NCBI RefSeq assembly: GCF_900637975.1
Contig: NZ_LR134477.1
Span: 3,100,001 to 3,164,000, forward strand
Source of the DNA: Actinomyces viscosus
Lineage (GTDB): Bacteria; Actinomycetota; Actinomycetes; Actinomycetales; Actinomycetaceae
Direction of reading: 5' to 3'
DNA: 64,000 bases
The position numbers and the translations under genes are program-made. Shown in pieces: positions 8,813-18,215 of this stretch; positions within the stretch are counted from its first letter, which is position 1, and the number at the start of each line of letters is the position of its first letter. Under the pieces are notes generated by a model. That model saw only the letters and a program-made list of their open reading frames with translations, was not told the DNA's origin and did not search any database.

Positions 8813-10324
8813 GTGCATCCTTCCCGTGCTGTCTCCAGCGTGGGGGCGGTCCTGACCGCCCTCCCTCTTGCTCTTGGTGCGCTTGTCGCCCCTACTGCTG
8901 CGCCTCCAGCTGCTGCTGCCCAGGGGCAGGTGACTCTCGCCTCCCCGCAGGCCCTGCCCACCGCTCAGATCGACGGCGTCGTCTGGGATCAGGCGGTCGT
9001 GGGCAACACGGTCTACGTCGTCGGGGAGTTCAAGAACGCTCGCCCGGCCGGCGCTGCTGCCGGTGAGAACGAGTCCCCTCGGTACAACGCCATGGCCTTC
9101 GACATCACCACTGGTGCGCTCCTGGACTGGGCGCCGAAGGTCAACGGCAAGATCAGTGCGGTCGAGGCCTCGTCCGACGGGTCCACCATCTACCTCGGCG
9201 GTAACTTCACCTCCGTCAACGATGAGACGGTCTACCGGGTCGCCGCGGTGGACGCCGCCGGCCAGCGCAAGCCGCTGGGCGCCTCGGCCAACGGCGCCGT
9301 CATGGACCTGGAGCTCTCACCCGACGGCTCCACCCTCTACATGTCCGGCTCCTTCACCCAGATCAACTCCTCATCGCGTCAGCGCGCAGGGGCGGTGGAC
9401 CTCACGACCCAGACCGTGAACAGCTTCGACCCCGCGGTCGACGACTCCATGGTGCGCTCCATCACGGTGGCGGCTGACGGCTCCGCGGTGGCGATCGGCG
9501 GCTCCTTCACCTCGGTGGGGGGATCCTCTGACGGCTACGGCGTCGCCATCCTGGAGAAGGATGGGTCCCTGCGGCAGACCAACATCGCCAGTGTCATCCA
9601 CAACGCGGGGAAGAACTCCGGGATCATGAGCCTGAAGTCGGACTCCAGGGGGCTCTATGGCACCGGCTACTCCCAGGAGGGAACCTTCGAGGGGATGTTC
9701 CGGGCTGACTGGTCCACCGGGAACATCAACCTCATGGCCGACTGCCACGGTGACACCTATGACGTGCTGCCCACCAACGACGTCATCTACATCGCCAGTC
9801 ACACGCACGACTGCAGCAACATCGGAGGCTTCGCCGACCGCTCGAGCGAGGGCGTCTACCACCACGCCGTCGGGTTCTCCAGCACGGCCACCGGAACCGT
9901 GGGCTCCAACACGGCCTGGGGTTACAGTGACTACGCGGGTCAGCCTGCGCCCACCCAGTACGACGGCTTCCTCCCCGGCTTCGAGAACGGTAGCTACACC
10001 GGGCTGAACCAGGCCGTGTGGACCGTGGAGGGCAATGACAAGTACCTCGTCTACGGCGGTGAGTTCGTGGCCGTCAACGGTTCCTCCCAGCAGGGGCTCG
10101 TCCGCTTCTCCATGAGTGGAGGCACCCCCAACGCCCAGGGGAACAACAACGGCGGCAACGACGACGACAACGGCAAGGACAAGAACGACAACAAGAAGAA
10201 CAAGAAGAACAAGAAGGATAAGGGCCAGAACGGCTGGGACAACCAGGACGGCTGGGACGACCAGGACGGCTGGGACGACCAGGACGGGAACAACAACCAG
10301 GGCGGTGGTTGGTGGTGGTGGTGA
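8813..10324 (+). CDS. Secreted delta-60-type beta-propeller protein with repetitive C-terminal tail (propeller 1)
   Basis: A signal peptide of about 36 residues, ending in an Ala-rich stretch, is followed by a beta-propeller-like domain (about residues 45-440). It is made of repeating blades such as DGSTIYLGGNFTSVNDETVY and DGSTLYMSGSFTQINSSSRQ, the delta-60/DUF5122 pattern. The last 60 residues switch to Asn/Asp/Gly, then Lys/Asn repeats, then three GWDxQD units, and end in WWWW. No LPXTG sorting motif is present. The protein is probably exported and held at the surface by its charged aromatic tail, but function is unknown. The start is GTG 8813 after GGAG. Paralogues lie at 11569 and 26700, all next to polysaccharide genes. 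Confidence 0.75.
   Translation: MHPSRAVSSVGAVLTALPLALGALVAPTAAPPAAAAQGQVTLASPQALPTAQIDGVVWDQAVVGNTVYVVGEFKNARPAGAAAGENESPRYNAMAFDITTGALLDWAPKVNGKISAVEASSDGSTIYLGGNFTSVNDETVYRVAAVDAAGQRKPLGASANGAVMDLELSPDGSTLYMSGSFTQINSSSRQRAGAVDLTTQTVNSFDPAVDDSMVRSITVAADGSAVAIGGSFTSVGGSSDGYGVAILEKDGSLRQTNIASVIHNAGKNSGIMSLKSDSRGLYGTGYSQEGTFEGMFRADWSTGNINLMADCHGDTYDVLPTNDVIYIASHTHDCSNIGGFADRSSEGVYHHAVGFSSTATGTVGSNTAWGYSDYAGQPAPTQYDGFLPGFENGSYTGLNQAVWTVEGNDKYLVYGGEFVAVNGSSQQGLVRFSMSGGTPNAQGNNNGGNDDDNGKDKNDNKKNKKNKKDKGQNGWDNQDGWDDQDGWDDQDGNNNQGGGWWWW
10190..10285 (+). repeat. Two in-frame tandem repeats in the propeller 1 tail
   Basis: Three copies of a 9-base unit AACAAGAAG (10190-10216) encode NKK repeats. A short spacer is followed by three copies of an 18-base unit, starting at 10232, 10250 and 10268, that encode GWDxQD. 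Both keep the frame, so copy number could change without breaking the gene. Confidence 0.85.
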
Positions 10325-10464
10325 CCATGAGGCCCGTCGGGTCTGCAGACCGCCGTGGTTTATCCGTTGAGTCATCCGGATCTACGGTCGGTGGAGGTGT
10401 GCTCCCGAACTCAGTGCCCGCCGAGAGCACCGCTCCGTGCGGTGGAGGTCGTACGCTTCGGCAT

Positions 10465-11130
10465 GTGTCACGAACCCAAATGCTGATTCTTCCCACCGTC
10501 ATGGTGCTGGGCCTGGGGCTGGCCGCCTGCGGAGGCGGAAGCTCCCACAGTGCCGCCAGCTCCCCCGCCAGTGGCTCGGCCTCCGCTCCTGCTGCGTCGT
10601 CGGCCGCCGCCACGCCGACGGTTCAAACTGCCCAGCCCATGGCGGCTCCCCCCTCGTCGTCGGACGATGTCGCCACCCCGGACTCCTCCTCGATCGACCC
10701 CAATGCAGTCGAGAACGGTGATCTGTCGAAGGATGAGTACCCCGAGGTGCCTTTGGACAAGTCCGTCCGCATCGACGGAGACGTGCTCATCTCCCTGGGA
10801 CAACTGACGGCCCAGAACTTCACCGGTGGCCCTGGTGAGGTGGGAGGCCCTGGCGTTCTGGTTCCGGTGACGGTAACGAACAACTCCGGTCGGGACCTGG
10901 CGCTGGCCAGTGTGCTGTCCACGACCGTCAGCTACGGTGAGGGCGCCGGGACGCCCGCCAGCGAGATCATCTCGGCCTCGGACGCGGCGCCCCCGACGCT
11001 CGCCGCCGGCCAGACGGTGACCATCAACCGCGCCTTCGTCATTCCGACCGAGGGCCGCGAGAGCGTCAAGATCGTCGTCGATCTGGGAGCGGGTCACGGT
11101 GCCGCCACCTTCCGGGGGACAGCCGGCTGA
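10465..11130 (+). CDS. Secreted lipoprotein with low-complexity linker and Ig-like domain
   Basis: This predicted lipoprotein of 221 residues has the lipobox LAAC at about residue 18 and a Ser/Ala/Pro-rich linker to about residue 75. A C-terminal beta-rich domain (about 95-220) contains VLVPVTVTNNSGRDLALA. That layout recalls DUF4352-type immunoglobulin-like lipoprotein domains; the family name is inferred from pattern only. I chose GTG 10465 because it gives an arginine-containing signal peptide. ATG 10480 is also possible, and no strong ribosome-binding site distinguishes them. It lies 140 bases behind propeller 1 on the same strand and may be co-transcribed. Function is unknown. Confidence 0.6.
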   Translation: MSRTQMLILPTVMVLGLGLAACGGGSSHSAASSPASGSASAPAASSAAATPTVQTAQPMAAPPSSSDDVATPDSSSIDPNAVENGDLSKDEYPEVPLDKSVRIDGDVLISLGQLTAQNFTGGPGEVGGPGVLVPVTVTNNSGRDLALASVLSTTVSYGEGAGTPASEIISASDAAPPTLAAGQTVTINRAFVIPTEGRESVKIVVDLGAGHGAATFRGTAG

Positions 11131-11170
11131 CCTGAGTCGGCTCGGGTGCATCGTCCTGCGACTCTCCGAT

Positions 11171-11217
11171 CGAGGCGCCGTCTGCAGCTCGTTGAAGCGA
11201 GCGCGGGCGGCGCCTCG
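11171..11217 (+). terminator. Hairpin terminator after lipoprotein gene
   Basis: The arms open with CGAGGCGCC and close with GGCGCCTCG. The stem continues with G-U pairs to a six-base loop (11192-11197). It lies 40 bases after the lipoprotein stop and is a plausible factor-independent terminator, though it lacks a strong T run. Confidence 0.65.
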
Positions 11218-11568
11218 ACGTGTTGAGGCGGATCCACTCGAGTGCGGCCTGCCGTCCGTTGCCTCGTCGTGATATCACCTGAGCCATCCCTGAAGTCAAC
11301 CTGAGTGACGTCTATATGGGTGGGCGACTCTGATGGTTGAGGCCTATGGAAGGGTGGAATCATTGAAAAGGCTCGCGATTGGCGCGATCTGACCGAAAGG
11401 TCATCGTCGTACAAGGATGTCCCGTGCTGTGGTATGCGCTAAATGTTCACCAGAGGAGTTGTCGAGGGTGTACTATGGGCCAGCCCGTCGACCCTGGATG
11501 GGCGCGGAATACCAGCCATTCGTAAGGTTGTGTGTCCGTGATCTGCGCATGTTCTGAATGGAATACCT
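11218..11568. other. Intergenic region before propeller 2
   Basis: About 350 bases of lower-GC sequence precede the GTG start of propeller 2. I see no gene and no clear palindrome. The promoter of the 11569 gene must lie here. Confidence 0.5.
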
Positions 11569-14500
11569 GTGAATCTCCCCCGACGACTCCTGAGCGGCCT
11601 CCTGGCTGCGGCTCTTGTTCCCATTGGCGCCGTCACTCTCGCCCCGGCGGCCCCCGCTGCCGCGGACCCGGCCCCCTCCGGTGCCGCTGGTACGCCCGCC
11701 ACTGTCTCCGCTGACGCCCTCCCCACCGCCCAGATCAACGGCATCGTCTGGGACCAGGTCGTGGTGGGCGATATCGTCTACGCCGTCGGCAAGTTCTCCG
11801 CGGTCAGGCCGGCGGGCTCGCCGGCCGGCCAGAACGAGTCACCGCGCGGCAACGCGATGGCCTACAACATCAACACCGGCGAGATCCTCGACTGGGCGCC
11901 CACTACCAACGGCACCATCAACGCGATCGCCGCCTCCGCCGACGGTCGGACCATCTACCTGGGCGGCGAGTTCACGACGCTGAACGGCCAGACGACCTGG
12001 CGCGTCGGCGCGGTCCGGGCCGCCGACGGTCAGCGGACGCCTCTGGGCGCCGCCGCCAACGGCAGCGTCAAGGCCCTCAGCGTCTCCGCCGACGGTCAGA
12101 CGCTCTACATCGGCGGTGCCTTCACCCAGATCAACTCCTCGGCCCGCCAGCGCGCCGCCGCGCTCAACCTGAGCACCCAGCAGCTGACAGGCTTTGCACC
12201 GAAGGTCGACAACTACTACGTGCGCAGCATCGTCGGGGCCTCTGACGGCTCGGCCGTCGCCATCGGCGGGGCCTTCGAGTCCGTCGACGGCAGCGACAAG
12301 CCCGGCTACGGCCTTGCCATCCTCGAGAACGACGGCAGCCTGCGGCACAACAACGCCTCCAACGTGGTGCGCGGCGCCGGCGCCCGGGCCTCGGTCATGA
12401 GCGTCAAGGCCGATGAGCAGGGCCTGTACACCGCAAGCTACTCCCAGACCGGCTCCTTCGAGGGCGTCATGCGTCTGAGCTGGGTCACAGGGGACATCGA
12501 CTACATGGCCGACTGCCACGGCGACTCCTACGACGTGCTGCCCGCGGGCGACGTCGTCTACGCCGCCAGCCATTCCCACGACTGCTCCAACATCGGCGGC
12601 TTCCCCGACGTCACCAACCAGTACCACAACGCGGTGGCCTACACGAACGCCCCCACCGGGACGGTTCAGCGCACTCACAACAGGGGCTACCGAAGCTACG
12701 AGGGGCAGAACGCCACCACCAACCTCAACTTCTACCCCGACTTCACGCCGGGCAAGATCTCCGGCGCCACCCAGGCGACCTGGACCGTTGAGGGCAATGA
12801 CAAGTACGTCGTCTACGGCGGCGAGTTCCTGGCCGTCAACGGCACCGCCCAGCAGGGCCTGGTGCGCTTCGCCCGCCGCGACATCGCCCCCAACAGGCAA
12901 GGACCCGTGAACAAGGGCGGAGCCTTCAAGGTCTCCGGCTCCTCACCGCGCGCCGGCGTCGTCTCCCTGTCCTTCAAGACCAACTGGGACCGTGACGACA
13001 AGACCCTGACCTACAACGTCTACCGCGACTCCATGAACGGCCAGCCGGTGTCCAGCCAGTCGGTGACCGCCGGTTTCTGGGAGCGCTCCGACCTCAGCGC
13101 CACTGACGTCGTCGATCCCGGAAGCACGCACCGCTACCGGGTCCAGGTGACTGACCAGTGGGGGGCCTCCACGGTCTCGGACTGGGTGACCGTCACGGCC
13201 GCTGAAGGTCAGGGGCTGAGCAGGTACGGGGCCCGGGTCCTGGCGGACGGCGCCGCCCACTACTGGTCCTTCGACGAGACCGACGGCGACAAGGCTGAGG
13301 ACTTCGTGGCACAGCGCAACATGACGATCCGAGGCAACGCCTACAACCGCGGAGGCGAGTCCGTTCTGGGCTCCGGAGCCTCTCTGTCCATGACCTCGGA
13401 CGGCAGGAACAAGTCCCACGCCGCGACGAGGGTCGCCTCCCAGGCGCCTACCGCCTTCTCCATGGAGGCGTGGGTTCGTACCACTTCGACCTCGGGCGGA
13501 GAGATCATGGGCTACGGCTCCTCCGCGACCAGGCAGTCGTGGAGCCGCGACCGCCTGGTGTACATGCGTAATGACGGCACGCTCAGCTTCATGCTCTACC
13601 CGGGCAAGCTGACCACTGTCACGACGCCCAAGAGCTACAACGACGGCCAGTGGCACCACATCGTGGCCTCCATGAGCCCGACCACCGGCGCGATGCTCTA
13701 CGTGGACGGTGTCCTCGCCGCCTTCGACGGCACCATGACCGCGGGGCAGAGCTACTCCGGGTACTGGCGCATCGGAGGAGACTCCCTCAGCGGTGTCAAC
13801 GGCCAGCCCTCCAACACCAATATCCGGGCCGATATCGACGAGGCCGCCGTCTACAGCACGCCGCTGTCCGCCCGCCAGATCGCCGAGCACTACACCGCCG
13901 CCACCGGCAAGGAGGTCCAGCCCGACGGCAAGGACGACAAGGGTGACAACAACGGCGGTCAGGGCGACGCCGGCAAGGGCGGTCAGGACAAGCCGGAGAA
14001 GGGCAAGGCCCTACTGGACGACTCCTTCGAGCGCAGCGTGAACGGTGGATGGGGCAAGGCCAACACCGGAGGCGACTGGAAGACCGCCTGGAACGCCGCG
14101 GCCTTCTCCACCGATGGCACCAGCGGCCGCATCGCCATGGCCGGCCCGCGCTCCTCGGCCTCGATCATCTCCGAGGAGATCAAGTCGACCTCCACTGACG
14201 CCGTCGCGGACTTCTCACTGGACTCCGTGCCCTCCGGGAACGGTGCCTTCATCTCCTACGTCGCTCGCGCGACCAAGGCCGGTCAGTACCAGGCCACGGC
14301 CCGCATCGGCAGTGCCGGCAACCCGGTCGTCACGGTCTCGCGGGTGGTCAAGGGACGGGAGACCGCCCTGGGCACCTACGTGCTGCCCCAGGCCTATACG
14401 GCCGGCCAGCAGCTCCACCTGCGCATGCTGGTCGACGGTGCGGAGTCGACCAACATCCAGACCAAGTTCTGGGCCGGTGATACCGAGCCGGCTGAGTGGG

Positions 14501-14634
14501 GAATCGAGGTCGTCGACAACGACAAGACCCTCAATGAGCCCGGCACCGTGGGTCTGACCACCTACATGTCCGGTTCGGCGGGACCTGAGACCGTCGCCCT
14601 GTCGGTCGACAAGATCACCATCAAGCAGCACTGA
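11569..14634 (+). CDS. Large secreted propeller-FN3-LamG protein (propeller 2)
   Basis: This 1021-residue exported protein has a signal peptide of about 30 residues and a delta-60-type propeller (about 45-440) closely similar to propeller 1. It shares LPTAQINGIVWDQVVVGD and blades such as DGQTLYIGGAFTQINSSARQ. After that come a fibronectin-III-like domain (about 453-545), a LamG/concanavalin-like domain (about 554-781, with FSMEAWVRTTSTSGG and IDEAAVYSTPLSARQIAEHY), a charged Gly/Asp/Lys linker, and a C-terminal jelly-roll-like domain (about 815-1021, DDSFERSVNGGWGKANTGG). LamG and jelly-roll folds commonly bind carbohydrate. That suggests a polysaccharide-binding or adhesive surface protein, but this is inference. 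There is no sorting signal. Confidence 0.75.
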   Translation: MNLPRRLLSGLLAAALVPIGAVTLAPAAPAAADPAPSGAAGTPATVSADALPTAQINGIVWDQVVVGDIVYAVGKFSAVRPAGSPAGQNESPRGNAMAYNINTGEILDWAPTTNGTINAIAASADGRTIYLGGEFTTLNGQTTWRVGAVRAADGQRTPLGAAANGSVKALSVSADGQTLYIGGAFTQINSSARQRAAALNLSTQQLTGFAPKVDNYYVRSIVGASDGSAVAIGGAFESVDGSDKPGYGLAILENDGSLRHNNASNVVRGAGARASVMSVKADEQGLYTASYSQTGSFEGVMRLSWVTGDIDYMADCHGDSYDVLPAGDVVYAASHSHDCSNIGGFPDVTNQYHNAVAYTNAPTGTVQRTHNRGYRSYEGQNATTNLNFYPDFTPGKISGATQATWTVEGNDKYVVYGGEFLAVNGTAQQGLVRFARRDIAPNRQGPVNKGGAFKVSGSSPRAGVVSLSFKTNWDRDDKTLTYNVYRDSMNGQPVSSQSVTAGFWERSDLSATDVVDPGSTHRYRVQVTDQWGASTVSDWVTVTAAEGQGLSRYGARVLADGAAHYWSFDETDGDKAEDFVAQRNMTIRGNAYNRGGESVLGSGASLSMTSDGRNKSHAATRVASQAPTAFSMEAWVRTTSTSGGEIMGYGSSATRQSWSRDRLVYMRNDGTLSFMLYPGKLTTVTTPKSYNDGQWHHIVASMSPTTGAMLYVDGVLAAFDGTMTAGQSYSGYWRIGGDSLSGVNGQPSNTNIRADIDEAAVYSTPLSARQIAEHYTAATGKEVQPDGKDDKGDNNGGQGDAGKGGQDKPEKGKALLDDSFERSVNGGWGKANTGGDWKTAWNAAAFSTDGTSGRIAMAGPRSSASIISEEIKSTSTDAVADFSLDSVPSGNGAFISYVARATKAGQYQATARIGSAGNPVVTVSRVVKGRETALGTYVLPQAYTAGQQLHLRMLVDGAESTNIQTKFWAGDTEPAEWGIEVVDNDKTLNEPGTVGLTTYMSGSAGPETVALSVDKITIKQH

Positions 14635-14647
14635 CCAGTGCCAGCAC

Positions 14648-14689
14648 GGGCCGGGCCGAGAAGACTCATCGTTCTTCTCGGCCCGGCCC
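14648..14689 (+). terminator. Strong hairpin after propeller 2
   Basis: Perfect 17-bp arms (14648-14664 and 14673-14689) with an eight-base loop lie 13 bases after the propeller 2 stop and before ddh. The stem is very GC-rich and no T tract follows. Confidence 0.8.
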
Positions 14690-14732
14690 ACCTCTAGGAT
14701 TGCCCTCTAGAGAGAACCCACCAGGAGGGATC

Positions 14733-15704
14733 ATGATCAGAGTAGCGATTAACGGATACGGCAACCTCGGCCGCGGCGCCGAGCAGGCCATCACCAAGAA
14801 CGAGGACATGGAGCTTGTCGTCGTCTTCACTCGGCGCGACCCGGCCTCGGTCACCACTCAGGGAGCCCCCGTGGTCCACGTGGACGACATGCCCGCCTGG
14901 GTCGACAAGGTCGATGTCTGCCTGAACTGCGGAGGCTCAGCCACTGACCTGATCGAGCAGACTCCGGCCGTGGCAGCCCTGTTCAACACGGTCGACTCCT
15001 TCGACACCCACGCCCGCATCCCCGAGCACTTCGCCGCCGTCGACGCCGCCGCCAAGGCCTCGGGGCGCATCGCCCTCATCTCCACCGGCTGGGACCCGGG
15101 CCTGTTCTCCATGCTACGGGTCCTGGGTGAGGCCGTTCTGCCCGACGGCGCCACCACCACGTTCTGGGGGCCCGGCGTCTCCCAGGGGCACTCCGACGCC
15201 CTGCGCCGCATCGACGGCGTCCAGGACGCCAAGCAGTACACCCGCCCGGTGGAGGCGACTGTTGCCGCGGTCAAGGCCGGCGACGACGTCGAGCTCACCA
15301 CCCGCTCCATGCACACGCGCGACTGCTACGTGGTGGCTGAGGAGGGCGCTGACCTGGCGCGCATAGAGCGGGAGATCGTGGAGATGCCCAACTACTTCGC
15401 CGACTACGACACCACCGTCACCTTCATCACCGCCGACGAGCTGGCCGCCGAGCACGCCGGTATCCCGCACGGCGGCTCCGTCATCCGCCGCGGGCACACC
15501 TCCGACGACGTGGCCGAGACCGTGAGCTTCGAGCTGCAGCTCGGCTCCAACCCGGAGTTCACCGGCTCGGTCGTGGCCGCCATGGGGCGCGCAGTGACGA
15601 AGCTGGCCGCTCGCGGTGAGTCCGGTGCACGCACCGTCTTCGACGTGACGCTCGCCGACCTGTCCGCCAAGGCCCCCGAGGACCTGCGCGCCCGCTACCT
15701 GTGA
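14733..15704 (+). CDS. ddh: meso-Diaminopimelate D-dehydrogenase
   Basis: This NADPH-dependent enzyme makes meso-diaminopimelate directly from tetrahydrodipicolinate and ammonia in a single-step lysine/DAP route. The 323-residue protein starts with a Rossmann motif INGYGNLGRGAEQAI. It contains the family blocks CLNCGGSATDL, NTVDSFDTHARIPEH, STGWDPGLFSMLRVL and WGPGVSQGHSDALRRIDGV, which hold substrate-binding residues. ATG 14733 follows AGGAGGG at good spacing. It is a single gene between strong hairpins and has no other lysine-pathway neighbours here. Its placement between surface-protein and glycosyltransferase genes is unusual. Confidence 0.93.
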   Translation: MIRVAINGYGNLGRGAEQAITKNEDMELVVVFTRRDPASVTTQGAPVVHVDDMPAWVDKVDVCLNCGGSATDLIEQTPAVAALFNTVDSFDTHARIPEHFAAVDAAAKASGRIALISTGWDPGLFSMLRVLGEAVLPDGATTTFWGPGVSQGHSDALRRIDGVQDAKQYTRPVEATVAAVKAGDDVELTTRSMHTRDCYVVAEEGADLARIEREIVEMPNYFADYDTTVTFITADELAAEHAGIPHGGSVIRRGHTSDDVAETVSFELQLGSNPEFTGSVVAAMGRAVTKLAARGESGARTVFDVTLADLSAKAPEDLRARYL

Positions 15705-15776
15705 TGCGCCGACACTCGGGGACGTCCCGCCGTCAGCGGCGAGCAGGCGGTGGGACGCCAAGGGGCGCCGGCAGAC

Positions 15777-16847
15777 TCAACTGCGGAGGATGGGCTTATC
15801 GACGTCGGGCAGGTCGCCGCGACGGGCGGCCCACAGGAGCTTCAGGCCGTCGCGGGTGGCCTGTGCGGCCGTGACGAGTGGGCGCCGGCTGCGCAGGAGC
15901 TGGCGCTTACCGCCGCGCAGGACGATCTCGCGGGCGGCCCGGCCAGCAGTGGCCACCCACCGGCGCTGCACGGGCCGGTCCAGCTGCAGGCCGGCATAGA
16001 GCAGCCGGTTGCGCACGTTGTAGTAGTAGTAGATGTCGGACTTGGCGCGGTCCTCCTGCTTGGAGCCCTGGGCCCCGTCGGATCTCTGCGACTCGGAGTG
16101 GGTGCCGCCCTCGTCATGGACGGCGACGGCGTCGCGCGCCAGGTCGAGGCTGCCGCCGGCGGCCAGCACCCGGGCCGAGAAGTCCACGTCCTCCCAGTAC
16201 AGGAAGTATCGCGCGTCGAAGCCGCCGGCGGCCTCGAAGAGATCCGTCGACAGAGCCAGGCAGGCGCCCGAGAGCCACGGCTGGGTGCCGCCCGGGGGGA
16301 TCGGATGCGGTGAGCGGCGCGAGCGCATCGAGCCGTCGGCCAGGCACACGACGATCCCGTCGGAGACGATACGGCCGGTGGAGTCCTTGAGGACCGGCGC
16401 TACCAGGGCGAGCCGGTCCGCGTGCGCTCGGGCCGCTAGACGGATGAGGTCGGCCCGGGCGATGACGGCGTCGGGATTGAGCAGGACGAGCAGGTCGGCG
16501 CCAAGCCCCCGGGCCCGGGCCGCGCCCAGGTTCATGCCACCGCCGAAGCCCGTGTTCGTCTCCGGCAGGACCGCCTCCCAGCCACGCGAGGAGGCCAGCG
16601 CCATGAGCTCGGAGCGGGCGGCGGGCGTGGAGTAGTTGTCGACGACGACGATGCGCGCCTCGGGGGAGTCCTCGGCCACGCGCGCCAGCGTGCGCTCCAG
16701 CAGCGCTGCTGAACCGTAGTTGACCACGACGACCGCCGTGCGGGACAGCAGCTCGCGGCCGGAGAGCCCGCCCGTGGTCTTGGACGCGGCCGACTCAACG
16801 CTCTCGGCGGCGTCGGTGCGCTGGGCGGGATCAGGGGTGGCGGTCAT
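15777..16847 (-). CDS. Glycosyltransferase family 2 (rhamnosyltransferase-like)
   Basis: This 356-residue GT-A enzyme has VVVVNYGSAALLERTL at the N-terminus, the GFGGGMNLGAARA loop, a LLVLLNPDAVI segment holding the metal-binding acidic region, and the catalytic-region block YFLYWEDVDFSARVLAAGG. This pattern is typical of WbbL-like rhamnosyltransferases. The likely start is ATG 16847; the open frame extends further upstream, but those residues lack family features. It is transcribed opposite to the two GT2 genes starting at 17136. Donor and acceptor are not determined. Confidence 0.85.
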   Translation of the reverse strand: MTATPDPAQRTDAAESVESAASKTTGGLSGRELLSRTAVVVVNYGSAALLERTLARVAEDSPEARIVVVDNYSTPAARSELMALASSRGWEAVLPETNTGFGGGMNLGAARARGLGADLLVLLNPDAVIARADLIRLAARAHADRLALVAPVLKDSTGRIVSDGIVVCLADGSMRSRRSPHPIPPGGTQPWLSGACLALSTDLFEAAGGFDARYFLYWEDVDFSARVLAAGGSLDLARDAVAVHDEGGTHSESQRSDGAQGSKQEDRAKSDIYYYYNVRNRLLYAGLQLDRPVQRRWVATAGRAAREIVLRGGKRQLLRSRRPLVTAAQATRDGLKLLWAARRGDLPDVDKPILRS

Positions 16848-17135
16848 GGGAACAGGGGCCTTCCGGATGCAGGACGGGTCGAGGTGCGAACCGAGGATGA
16901 AGAGGTCGTCAGTGCTGTGTCTGTCAGGTGCATGCAAGGTGTACGTGAGGTGTCTGCGGGTTAGTGCGATGTCAGTGCGTGATGGCGTGGCGGGCGTGAT
17001 GCCGCCGACAGGTCGGTGCTGCGACGGCGTCGGACGGGGCCGGACCGCGGAGCGCACCCGGTTCGTGATAGTACCGTTAGACCTTGATATCACGCCGTGA
17101 GCCGCCGGCAGGCGGAAGAAAGGACGGGGCTGGAC

Positions 17136-18215
17136 GTGCACCTGACCATTGCGATGCTCACCTACCGGCGCAACGAGTACCTGACGCAGGTCATCCCCGA
17201 GCTGCTGGCACAGGCCGACGACCTCTCCGGGCCGGAGACTACGGTGGGCATCCTCATCGTGGACAACGATCCGCGGGCTGGCGCACGAGCCGTCGTCGAG
17301 ACCGCCCGGCGGGCGGCCCTGGAGAGTGAGGCCTTGGAGTCGGCTGATGAGTCCGGGGCGGGCGACCGGGCTGAGCCGGCCGGCTCAACCGACTCGGCTG
17401 CGGCGTCGGGGCTGGCCTACGTCCACGAGCCGGAGCCGGGCATTGTGGCCGGACGCAACCGAGCCCTGAGCGAGGCCCACGGCTCCGACGCCCTCGTCTT
17501 CATCGACGACGACGAGATCCCCTCACCGGGCTGGCTCGCCGCCCTGGTGAGCACCTGGCGCGACCACGGATGCGCCGCGGTCACCGGCCCCACGCCGCCG
17601 ACCTTCGAGGTGCCCCCCTCCGCATGGGTCACCGCCTCGGGCGCCTTCGACTCCTGGGAGGCCGCCGACGGCGCCCAGGTGCGCAGCGCCGACACCGGCA
17701 ACCTGCTCCTGGACCTGGGCGTCGTCGAGAGCCTGGGGCTGCGCTTCGACCCGCGCTACGGGCTCACCGGCGGGGAGGACTCCCTCTTCACCCGCCAGCT
17801 CACCCGGGCCGGCGGTGTCATACGCTTCGCGGCCGGGGCGGTCGTCACCAAGCGCGTGCCCGCCGCCCGCGCCACCCGGGCCTGGGTGCTGGAGCGCTCA
17901 CTGCGCTCGGGCTCGTCCTGGGCCCGGGTGCGCATCGATACGGCCGGGCCCGCCGGCGGCGGCGCGTCCGGGACCCTGGTGCGCCTGAGGCTGCGCCTGG
18001 GCTACGGTGCCAAGGGGCTGGCCAAGGCCGGCGTCGACGGGGCGCGCGGCGGGGTGGCCCGCGCTCGCGGAAACGTGCCCGCGCAGGCCCGCTACGAGGT
18101 CTCCTCGCGCGGGGGCCTGGGCATGGTCGTGGGCGCGCTGGGCGGTCACGTGCGCGAGTACGGCCGACCCCGCAGCCGGCGGGGCCGGGGACACACCGGA
18201 GGGAAGAGCGCATGA
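17136..18215 (+). CDS. Glycosyltransferase family 2 protein
   Basis: This GT-A protein opens LTIAMLTYRRNEYLTQVI, has IVDNDP at the nucleotide-binding strand, a GIVAGRNRAL loop and the metal-binding FIDDDEIPSPGWLAAL. It ends with a basic, low-complexity tail. The likely start is GTG 17136 (359 residues), downstream of AAGGACGG; GTG 17097 is in frame but has no ribosome-binding site. The stop overlaps the ATG of the following gene (ATGA), so they are coupled. The two proteins are paralogous, with the same block order: the RNRAL loop, the FIDDDE metal site and the GGEDxLFTR motif. Substrates are unknown. Confidence 0.8.
   Translation: MHLTIAMLTYRRNEYLTQVIPELLAQADDLSGPETTVGILIVDNDPRAGARAVVETARRAALESEALESADESGAGDRAEPAGSTDSAAASGLAYVHEPEPGIVAGRNRALSEAHGSDALVFIDDDEIPSPGWLAALVSTWRDHGCAAVTGPTPPTFEVPPSAWVTASGAFDSWEAADGAQVRSADTGNLLLDLGVVESLGLRFDPRYGLTGGEDSLFTRQLTRAGGVIRFAAGAVVTKRVPAARATRAWVLERSLRSGSSWARVRIDTAGPAGGGASGTLVRLRLRLGYGAKGLAKAGVDGARGGVARARGNVPAQARYEVSSRGGLGMVVGALGGHVREYGRPRSRRGRGHTGGKSA

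Noticed and set aside
10190..10285. Possible CRISPR or VNTR locus
   Set aside because: The repeats are in-frame coding units within the propeller 1 gene.
17570..18211. Long upstream extension of the second GT2 gene
   Set aside because: This part lies in another frame of the first GT2 gene; the real start is ATG 18212 at the ATGA overlap.
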